Shown: piece by piece, positions 54,073 through 64,000 of the stretch
Numbering within the stretch: position 1 is the first letter of the stretch
Layout: each line of letters starts with the position of its first letter
DNA from: DT-68 sp965263245
GTDB taxonomy: Bacteria > Bacillota_I > Bacilli_A > Mycoplasmatales > Metamycoplasmataceae
DNA: 64,000 nucleotides
Assembly (NCBI GenBank): GCA_965263245.1
Contig: CBDHHR010000996.1
Location: 1 to 64,000, forward strand
Reading direction: 5' to 3'
Program-made: the position numbers and the translations under genes
The notes under the pieces: generated by a model
The model's input: the letters and a program-made list of their open reading frames with translations, nothing else
Database searches by the model: none
What the model was told of the DNA's origin: nothing

Positions 54073-57000
54073 TTGACAGTGTAATCCACTGTCTGTACAC
54101 GCTAGATTTATTTGACACTGTAATCCACTGTCTGTACATGCTAGATTTATTTGACACTGTAATCCACTGTCTGTACATGCTAGATTTATTTGACACTGTA
54201 GTCCACTGTCTGTACACGCTAGATTTATTTGACACTGTAGTCCACTGTCTGTACACGCTAGATTTATTTGACACTGTAATCCGCTGTCTGTACACGCTAG
54301 ATTTATTTGACACTGTAATCCGCTGTCTGTACACACTAGATTTATTTGACACTGTAATCCACTGTCTGTACACGCTAGATTTATTTGACACTGTAATCCA
54401 CTGTCTGTACACGCTAGATTTATTTGACACTGTAATCCACTGTCTGTACACGCTAGATTTATTTGACACTGTAATCCACTGTCTGTACACGCTAGATTTA
54501 TTTGACACTGTAATCCACTGTCTGTACACGCTAGATTTATTTGACACTGTAATCCACTGTCTGTACACGCTAGATTTATTTGACACTGTAATCCACTGTC
54601 TGTACACGCTAGATTTATTTGACACTGTAATCCACTGTCTGTACACGCTAGATTTATTTGACACTGTAATCCACTGTCTGTACACGCTAGATTTATTTGA
54701 CACTGTAATCCACTGTCTGTACACGCTAGATTTATTTGACACTGTAATCCACTGTCTGTACACGCTGATTTATTTGACACTGTAATCCACTGTCTGTACA
54801 CGCTAGATTTATTTGACACTGTAGTCCACACTGTAATCCACTGTCTGTACACTAGATTTATTTGACACTGTAATCCACTGTCTGTACACACTAGATTTAT
54901 TTGACACTGTAATCCGCTGTCTGTACACGCTAGATTTATTTGACAGTGTAATCCACTGTCTGTACACGCTAGATTTATTTGACACTGTAGTCCACTGTCT
55001 GTACACGCTATATTTATTTGACACTGTAATCCACTGTCTGTACACACTAGATTTATTTGACACTGTAATCCACTGTCTGTACACACTAGATTTATTTGAC
55101 ACTGTAATCCGCTGTCTGTACACGCTAGATTTATTTGACAGTGTAATCCACTGTCTGTACACGCTAGATTTATTTGACACTGTAGTCCTCTGTCTGTACA
55201 CGCTAGATTTATTTGACACTGTAATTCACTGTCTGTACACGCTAGATTTATTTGACACTGTAATCCACTGTCTGTACACGCTAGATTTATTTGACACTGT
55301 AATCCACTGTCTGTACACGCTAGATTTATTTGACACTGTAGTCCGCTGTCTGTACACGCTAGATTTATTTGACACTGTAATCCACTGTCTGTACACGCTA
55401 GATTTATTTGACACTGTAATCCACTGTCTGTACACGCTAGATTTATTTGACACTGTAATCCACTGTCTGTACACGCTAGATTTATTTGACACTGTAGTCC
55501 ACTGTCTGTACACACTAGATTTATTTGACACTGTAATCCGCTGTCTGTACACACTAGATTTATTTGACACTGTAATCCGCTGTCTGTACACGCTAGATTT
55601 ATTTGACACTGTAGTCCGCTGTCTGTACACGCTAGATTTATTTGACACTGTAATCCACTGTCTGTACACACTAGATTTATTTGACACTGTAATCCACTGT
55701 CTGTACACGCTAGATTTATTTGACACTGTAATCCGCTGTCTGTACACGCTAGATTTATTTGACACTGTAGTCCGCTGTCTGTACACGCTAGATTTATTTG
55801 ACACTGTAATCCACTGTCTGTACACGCTAGATTTATTTGACACTGTAGTCCGCTGTCTGTACACGCTAGATTTATTTGACACTGTAGTCCACTGTCTGTA
55901 CACGCTAGATTTATTTGACACTGTAGTCCACTGTCTGTACACGCTAGATTTATTTGACACTGTAATCCGCTGTCTGTACAAGCTAGATTTATTTGACACT
56001 GTAGTCCGCTGTCTGTACAAGCTAGATTTATTTGACACTGTAGTCCGCTGTCTGTACAAGCTAGATTTATTTGACACTGTAGTCCGCTGTCTGTACAAGC
56101 TAGATTTATTTGACACTGTAATCCGCTGTCTGTACACGCTAGATTTATTTGACACTGTAATTCACTGTCTGTACACGCTAGATTTATTTGACATTGTAAT
56201 CCACTGTCTGTACAAGCTAGATTTATTTGACACTGTAGTCCGCTGTCTGTACAAGCTAGATTTATTTGACACTGTAGTCCGCTGTCTGTACAAGCTAGAT
56301 TTATTTGACACTGTAATCCGCTGTCTGTACACGCTAGATTTATTTGACACTGTAGTCCACTGTCTGTACACGCTAGATTTATTTGACACTGTAATCCACT
56401 GTCTGTACACACTAGATTTATTTGACACTGTAATCCGCTGTCTGTACACACTAGATTTATTTGACACTGTAGTCCACTGTCTGTACACGCTAGATTTATT
56501 TGACACTGTAATCCACTGTCTGTACACACTAGATTTATTTGACACTGTAGTCCACTGTCTGTACACACTAGATTTATTTGACATTGTAATCCACTGTCTG
56601 TACACACTAGATTTATTTGACACTGTAATCCACTGTCTGTACACACTAGATTTATTTGACACTGTAATCCACTGTCTGTACACACTAGATTTATTTGACA
56701 TTGTAATCCACTGTCTGTACACGCTAGATTTATTTGACACTGTAATCCGCTGTCTGTACACGCTAGATTTATTTGACACTGTAATCCACTGTCTGTACAC
56801 ACTAGATTTATTTGACACTGTAATCCACTGTCTGTACACGCTAGATTTATTTGACACTGTAATCCGCTGTCTGTACACGCTAGATTTATTTGACACTGTA
56901 ATCCACTGTCTGTACACACTAGATTTATTTGACACTGTAATCCACTGTCTGTACACGCTAGATTTATTTGACACTGTAGTCCGCTGTCTGTACAAGCTAG

Positions 57001-59153
57001 ATTTATTTGACACTGTAATCCGCTGTCTGTACACACTAGATTTATTTGACACTGTAGTCCACTGTCTGTACACGCTAGATTTATTTGACACTGTAGTCCA
57101 CTGTCTGTACACACTAGATTTATTTGACACTGTAATCCGCTGTCTGTACACGCTAGATTTATTTGACACTGTAGTCCACTGTCTGTACACGCTAGATTTA
57201 TTTGACACTGTAATCCACTGTCTGTACACACTAGATTTATTTGACACTGTAATCCGCTGTCTGTACACACTAGATTTATTTGACACTGTAATTCACTGTC
57301 TGTACACGCTAGATTTATTTGACACTGTAATCCACTGTCTGTACACGCTAGATTTATTTGACACTGTAATCCACTGTCTGTACACGCTAGATTTATTTGA
57401 CACTGTAATCCGCTGTCTGTACACGCTAGATTTATTTGACACTGTAATCCACTGTCTGTACACGCTAGATTTATTTGACACTGTAATCCACTGTCTGTAC
57501 ACACTAGATTTATTTGACACTGTAGTCCGCTGTCTGTACACGCTAGATTTATTTGACACTGTAATCCACTGTCTGTACACGCTAGATTTATTTGACACTG
57601 TAATTCACTGTCTGTACACGCTAGATTTATTTGACACTGTAATCCACTGTCTGTACACGCTAGATTTATTTGACACTGTAATCCACTGTCTGTACACGCT
57701 AGATTTATTTGACACTGTAATCCACTGTCTGTACACGCTAGATTTATTTGACACTGTAATCCACTGTCTGTACACGCTAGATTTATTTGACACTGTAATC
57801 CACTGTCTGTACACGCTAGATTTATTTGACACTGTAGTCCACTGTCTGTACACGCTAGATTTATTTGACACTGTAATCCACTGTCTGTACACGCTAGATT
57901 TATTTGACATTGTAATCCACTGTCTGTACACGCTAGATTTATTTGACACTGTAATCCACTGTCTGTACACGCTAGATTTATTTGACACTGTAATCCACTG
58001 TCTGTACACACTAGATTTATTTGACACTGTAGTCCGCTGTCTGTACACGCTAGATTTATTTGACACTGTAATCCACTGTCTGTACACGCTAGATTTATTT
58101 GACACTGTAATCCACTGTCTGTACACGCTAGATTTATTTGACACTGTAATCCACTGTCTGTACACGCTAGATTTATTTGACACTGTAATCCACTGTCTGT
58201 ACACGCTAGATTTATTTGACACTGTAATCCACTGTCTGTACACGCTAGATTTATTTGACATTGTAATCCACTGTCTGTACACGCTAGATTTATTTGACAC
58301 TGTAGTCCGCTGTCTGTACAAGCTAGATTTATTTGACACTGTAGTCCGCTGTCTGTACAAGCTAGATTTATTTGACACTGTAGTCCGCTGTCTGTACACG
58401 CTAGATTTATTTGACACTGTAGTCCACTGTCTGTACACGCTAGATTTATTTGACACTGTAATCCACTGTCTGTACACGCTAGATTTATTTGACACTGTAA
58501 TCCGCTGTCTGTACACGCTAGATTTATTTGACACTGTAGTCCACTGTCTGTACACGCTAGATTTATTTGACACTGTAATCCACTGTCTGTACACACTAGA
58601 TTTATTTGACACTGTAGTCCACTGTCTGTACACGCTAGATTTATTTGACACTGTAATCCACTGTCTGTACACACTAGATTTATTTGACACTGTAATCCAC
58701 TGTCTGTACACGCTAGATTTATTTGACACTGTAATCCACTGTCTGTACACACGCTAGATTTATTTGACACTGTAATCCACTGTCTGTACACGCTAGATTT
58801 ATTTGACACTGTAATCCACTGTCTGTACACGCTAGATTTATTTGACACTGTAATCCACTGTCTGTACACGCTAGATTTATTTGACACTGTAATCCACTGT
58901 CTGTACACGCTAGATTTATTTGACACTGTAATCCACTGTCTGTACACGCTAGATTTATTTGACACTGTAATCCACTGTCTGTACACGCTAGATTTATTTG
59001 ACACTGTAATCCACTGTTTGTACACACTAGATTTATCTGACACTGTAGTCCGCTGTCTGTACACGCTAGATTTATTTGACACTGTAATCCACTGTCTGTA
59101 CACGCTAGATTTATTTGACACTGTAGTCCACTGTCTGTACACGCTAGATTTAT
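54073..59153. repeat. L7: long higher-order unit
   Basis: This unit is 5,081 bp. It begins with GACAGTG and both ACATGC monomers, the best candidate for the ancestral boundary form. Irregular joins at 54766 and 54827-54850 sit at the point where L and S diverge. The middle is regular (CTATATTT at 55006, tetrad at 55979). The 3' arm has a second block with two ACAAGC monomers from about 58315 and an AC gain at about 58750. The end carries TTTGT/TATCTGAC (about 59008) and TTGAGTG. Confidence 0.89.
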
Positions 59154-62100
59154 TTGAGTGTAATCCACTGTCTGTACACGCTAGATTTATTTGACACTGT
59201 AATCCACTGTCTGTACATGCTAGATTTATTTGACACTGTAATCCACTGTCTGTACATGCTAGATTTATTTGACACTGTAGTCCACTGTCTGTACACGCTA
59301 GATTTATTTGACACTGTAGTCCACTGTCTGTACACGCTAGATTTATTTGACACTGTAATCCGCTGTCTGTACACGCTAGATTTATTTGACACTGTAATCC
59401 GCTGTCTGTACACACTAGATTTATTTGACACTGTAATCCACTGTCTGTACACGCTAGATTTATTTGACACTGTAATCCACTGTCTGTACACGCTAGATTT
59501 ATTTGACACTGTAATCCACTGTCTGTACACGCTAGATTTATTTGACACTGTAATCCACTGTCTGTACACGCTAGATTTATTTGACACTGTAATCCACTGT
59601 CTGTACACGCTAGATTTATTTGACACTGTAATCCACTGTCTGTACACGCTAGATTTATTTGACACTGTAATCCACTGTCTGTACACGCTAGATTTATTTG
59701 ACACTGTAATCCACTGTCTGTACACGCTAGATTTATTTGACACTGTAATCCACTGTCTGTACACGCTAGATTTATTTGACACTGTAATCCACTGTCTGTA
59801 CACGCTAGATTTATTTGACACTGTAATTCACTGTCTGTACACGCTAGATTTATTTGACACTGTAATTCACTGTCTGTACACGCTAGATTTATTTGACACT
59901 GTAATTCACTGTCTGTACACGCTAGATTTATTTGACACTGTAATTCACTGTCTGTACACGCTAGATTTATTTGACACTGTAATCCACTGTCTGTACACGC
60001 TAGATTTATTTGACACTGTAATCCACTGTCTGTACACGCTAGATTTATTTGACACTGTAATCCACTGTCTGTACACGCTAGATTTATTTGACACTGTAAT
60101 CCACTGTCTGTACACGCTAGATTTATTTGACACTGTAATCCACTGTTTGTACACACTAGATTTATCTGACACTGTAATCCACTGTCTGTACACGCTAGAT
60201 TTATTTGACACTGTAATCCACTGTCTGTACACGCTAGATTTATTTGACACTGTAATCCACTGTCTGTACACGCTAGATTTATATTTGACACTGTAATCCA
60301 CTGTCTGTACACGCTAGATTTATTTGACACTGTAATCCACTGTCTGTACACGCTAGATTTATTTGACACTGTAATCCACTGTCTGTACACGCTAGATTTA
60401 TTTGACACTGTAGTCCACTGTCTGTACACGCTAGATTTATTTGACACTGTAATCCACTGTCTGTACACACTAGATTTATTTGACACTGTAATCCACTGTC
60501 TGTACACGCTAGATTTATTTGACACTGTAACTGTCTGTACACGCTAGATTTATTTGACACTGTAATCCACTGTCTGTACACGCTAGATTTATTTGACACT
60601 GTAATCCACTGTCTGTACACGCTAGATTTATTTGACACTGTAATCCACTGTCTGTACACACTAGATTTATTTGACACTGTAATCCACTGTCTGTACACAC
60701 TAGATTTATTTGACACTGTAATCCGCTGTCTGTACACGCTAGATTTATTTGACACTGTAATTCACTGTCTGTACACGCTAGATTTATTTGACACTGTAAT
60801 CCACTGTCTGTACACGCTAGATTTATTTGACACTGTAATCCACTGTCTGTACACGCTAGATTTATTTGACACTGTAGTCCGCTGTCTGTACACGCTAGAT
60901 TTATTTGACACTGTAATCCACTGTCTGTACACGCTAGATTTATTTGACACTGTAATCCACTGTCTGTACACGCTAGATTTATTTGACACTGTAATCCACT
61001 GTCTGTACACGCTAGATTTATTTGACACTGTAGTCCACTGTCTGTACACACTAGATTTATTTGACACTGTAATCCGCTGTCTGTACACACTAGATTTATT
61101 TGACACTGTAATCCGCTGTCTGTACACGCTAGATTTATTTGACACTGTAGTCCGCTGTCTGTACACGCTAGATTTATTTGACACTGTAATCCACTGTCTG
61201 TACACACTAGATTTATTTGACACTGTAATCCACTGTCTGTACACGCTAGATTTATTTGACACTGTAATCCGCTGTCTGTACACGCTAGATTTATTTGACA
61301 CTGTAGTCCGCTGTCTGTACACGCTAGATTTATTTGACACTGTAATCCACTGTCTGTACACGCTAGATTTATTTGACACTGTAGTCCGCTGTCTCTACAC
61401 GCTAGATTTATTTGACACTGTAGTCCACTGTCTGTACACGCTAGATTTATTTGACACTGTAGTCCACTGTCTGTACACGCTAGATTTATTTGACACTGTA
61501 ATCCGCTGTCTGTACAAGCTAGATTTATTTGACACTGTAGTCCGCTGTCTGTACAAGCTAGATTTATTTGACACTGTAGTCCGCTGTCTGTACAAGCTAG
61601 ATTTATTTGACACTGTAGTCCGCTGTCTGTACAAGCTAGATTTATTTGACACTGTAATCCACTGTCTGTACACGCTAGATTTATTTGACACTGTAATTCA
61701 CTGTCTGTACACGCTAGATTTATTTGACACTGTAGTCCGCTGTCTGTACACGCTAGATTTATTTGACACTGTAGTCCGCTGTCTGTACACGCTAGATTTA
61801 TTTGACACTGTAGTCCACTGTCTGTACACACTAGATTTATTTGACACTGTAATTCACTGTCTGTACATGCTAGATTTATTTGACACTGTAGTCCACTGTC
61901 TGTACACGCTAGATTTATTTGACACTGTAGTCCACTGTCTGTACACACTAGATTTATTTGACACTGTAATCCACTGTCTGTACACGCTAGATTTATTTGA
62001 CACTGTAATTCACTGTCTGTACACGCTAGATTTATTTGACACTGTAATCCACTGTCTGTACACGCTAGATTTATTTGACACTGTAATCCACTGTCTGTAC

Positions 62101-62854
62101 ACGCTAGATTTATTTGACACTGTAATCCACTGTCTGTACACGCTAGATTTATTTGACACTGTAATTCACTGTCTGTACACGCTAGATTTATTTGACACTG
62201 TAATCCACTGTCTGTACACGCTAGATTTATTTGACACTGTAATCCACTGTCTGTACACGCTAGATTTATTTGACACTGTAATCCACTGTCTGTACACGCT
62301 AGATTTATTTGACACTGTAATCCACTGTCTGTACACGCTAGATTTATTTGACACTGTAATCCACTGTCTGTACACGCTAGATTTATTTGACACTGTAATC
62401 CACTGTCTGTACACGCTAGATTTATTTGACACTGTAATCCACTGTCTGTACACACTAGATTTATTTGACACTGTAATCCACTGTCTGTACACGCTAGATT
62501 TATTTGACACTGTAATCCACTGTCTGTACACGCTAGATTTATTTGACACTGTAATTCACTGTCTGTACACGCTAGATTTATTTGACACTGTAATCCACTG
62601 TCTGTACACGCTAGATTTATTTGACACTGTAATCCACTGTCTGTACACGCTAGATTTATTTGACACTGTAATCCACTGTCTGTACACGCTAGATTTATTT
62701 GACACTGTAATCCACTGTTTGTACACACTAGATTTATCTGACACTGTAGTCCGCTGTCTGTACACGCTAGATTTATTTGACACTGTAATCCACTGTCTGT
62801 ACACGCTAGATTTATTTGACACTGTAGTCCACTGTCTGTACACGCTAGATTTAT
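59154..62854. repeat. S7: short higher-order unit
   Basis: This unit is 3,701 bp and close to S1 in order. Small breaks are at about 60280 (GATTTATATTTGAC, 2-bp gain) and 60529 (GTAACTGTCTG). The tetrad is at offset 2,361. The 3' arm has GTAATTCAC at 61852, 62008, 62164 and 62554; the copy expected near 62359 has reverted to GTAATCC. A CTGTCTCTACACGC monomer (about 61393) matches those at 3002, 8537 and 11732 in L1, S1 and L2. Confidence 0.92.
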
Positions 62855-64000
62855 TTGAGTGTAATCCACTGTCTGTACACGCTAGATTTATTTGACACTG
62901 TAATCCACTGTCTGTACATGCTAGATTTATTTGACACTGTAATCCACTGTCTGTACATGCTAGATTTATTTGACACTGTAGTCCACTGTCTGTACACGCT
63001 AGATTTATTTGACACTGTAGTCCACTGTCTGTACACGCTAGATTTATTTGACACTGTAATCCGCTGTCTGTACACGCTAGATTTATTTGACACTGTAATC
63101 CGCTGTCTGTACACACTAGATTTATTTGACACTGTAATCCACTGTCTGTACACGCTAGATTTATTTGACACTGTAATCCACTGTCTGTACACGCTAGATT
63201 TATTTGACACTGTAATCCACTGTCTGTACACGCTAGATTTATTTGACACTGTAATCCACTGTCTGTACACGCTAGATTTATTTGACACTGTAATCCACTG
63301 TCTGTACACGCTAGATTTATTTGACACTGTAATCCACTGTCTGTACACGCTAGATTTATTTGACACTGTAATCCACTGTCTGTACACGCTAGATTTATTT
63401 GACACTGTAATCCACTGTCTGTACACGCTAGATTTATTTGACACTGTAATCCACTGTCTGTACACGCTAGATTTATTTGACACTGTAATCCACTGTCTGT
63501 ACACGCTAGATTTATTTGACACTGTAATTCACTGTCTGTACACGCTAGATTTATTTGACACTGTAGTCCACTGTCTGTCACGCTGTCTGTACACACTAGA
63601 TTTATTTGACACTGTAATCCACTGTCTGTACACACTAGATTTATTTGACACTGTAATCCGCTGTCTGTACACGCTAGATTTATTTGACAGTGTAATCCAC
63701 TGTCTGTACACGCTAGATTTATTTGACACTGTAGTCCACTGTCTGTACACGCTATATTTATTTGACACTGTAATCCACTGTCTGTACACACTAGATTTAT
63801 TTGACACTGTAATCCACTGTCTGTACACACTAGATTTATTTGACACTGTAATCCGCTGTCTGTACACGCTAGATTTATTTGACAGTGTAATCCACTGTCT
63901 GTACACGCTAGATTTATTTGACACTGTAGTCCTCTGTCTGTACACGCTAGATTTATTTGACACTGTAATTCACTGTCTGTACACGCTAGATTTATTTGAC
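62855..64000. repeat. L8: long higher-order unit, 5' part only
   Basis: The unit starts with TTGAGTG and two ACATGC monomers. A junction at 63577-63590 (CTGTCTGTCACGCTGTCTG) lies at the L/S divergence point. CTATATTT at about 63750, the GACAGTG monomers and the L-specific GTCCTCTG monomer (about 63930) identify it as L, so the alternation continues to the window edge. Confidence 0.9.

Larger units (their letters stand above)
1..64000. repeat. 39-bp tandem satellite array filling the window
   Basis: Every stretch of the window reads as head-to-tail copies of a 39-bp monomer in one orientation, with no interposed unique DNA. A consensus copy lies at 1559-1597. The core CTAGATTTATTTGACACTG is nearly invariant, and most variation is at the ACACGC, GTAATCC and CCACTGT parts. 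The monomer is about 38% GC with more pyrimidine than purine on the + strand (23 of 39). It has an internal direct repeat, CACTGT at sites 24-29 and again at 34-39, ten bases apart. Indels that break the 39-bp phase are few compared with about 1,640 copies. The array continues past both window edges. I do not recognise the monomer as a named satellite family. Confidence 0.99.

Noticed and set aside
1..64000. CRISPR array
   Set aside because: The period is in the right size range, but there are no variable spacers. The whole 39 bp repeats, and no cas genes are present.
1..64000. TTGACA in every monomer as a bacterial -35 box
   Set aside because: No TATAAT-like element lies 16-18 bp downstream (TACACG or similar there), and the setting is a satellite rather than a bacterial gene region.
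1..64000. CENP-B box
   Set aside because: The required TTCG and CGGG cores do not occur in the consensus or in any variant monomer I saw.
1..64000. Hairpins or terminators from TGTACA and CTAG palindromes
   Set aside because: Only 4-8 bp palindromes are present (TGTACA, CTAG, CTGTACAG in the ACAGGC variant), with no extended inverted repeat inside a monomer.
1..64000. Telomeric or rDNA spacer repeat
   Set aside because: No TTAGGG-type or other known telomere motif and no rRNA sequence is visible. The monomer does not match any spacer repeat I recognise.

Overview
The whole 64,000-base window is one tandem-repeat (satellite) array with no unique sequence anywhere. The basic unit is a 39-bp monomer, about 1,640 head-to-tail copies. 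A consensus copy sits at 1559-1597: CTGTACACGC, then TAGATTTATTTGAC, then ACTGTAATCCACTGT. It is about 38% GC and carries one CpG. The array runs off both ends of the window, so its true size is larger than 64 kb. I see no gene, RNA gene, transposon, CRISPR array or origin that the sequence supports. Long open frames on both strands arise because 39 is 3 x 13 and three of the six frames of the monomer lack a stop codon.

Monomers differ at a few fixed sites. Counting from the C of CTGTAC, these are site 1 C/T, 8 C/A/T/G, 9 G/A, 13 G/T, 20 T/C, 26 C/T/G, 31 A/G, 33 C/T and 35 A/G/T. The order of these variants shows several levels of organisation: (1) the 39-bp monomer; (2) in places a nested period of 4 or 5 monomers (156/195 bp); (3) two kinds of higher-order unit, a long one (L, about 5.0 kb, about 129 monomers) and a short one (S, about 3.7 kb, about 95 monomers); (4) strict L-S-L-S alternation across the window, giving a super-period of about 8.73 kb (about 224 monomers). 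Reading left to right: partial S0 (1-1267), L1 (1268), S1 (6295), L2 (9998), S2 (15084), L3 (18798), S3 (23783), L4 (27492), S4 (32503), L5 (36201), S5 (41234), L6 (44993), S6 (50363), L7 (54073), S7 (59154) and partial L8 (62855). Unit starts were placed at a landmark monomer with a 2-bp deletion (TTGAGTG instead of TTGACACTG), or at its undeleted equivalent.

L and S share a 5' part ending in four consecutive ACAAGC monomers, but S carries a net 13 extra monomers before that tetrad. After the tetrad they have different 3' arms: about 3.0 kb in L, rich in GACATTG monomers, and about 1.2 kb in S, with the 156/195-bp sub-period. Small irregular junctions that break the 39-bp phase are not scattered evenly. 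They fall mainly in the 3' arm of L units and at the edges of the S-specific 13-monomer block.

The organism cannot be named from this sequence. A homogeneous, multi-level array of this size suggests eukaryotic heterochromatin (centromeric, pericentromeric, subtelomeric or a similar block). The common variants are CpG-to-TpG/CpA changes, which would fit a host that methylates CpG. Assembly error in such a repeat cannot be excluded without the reads.
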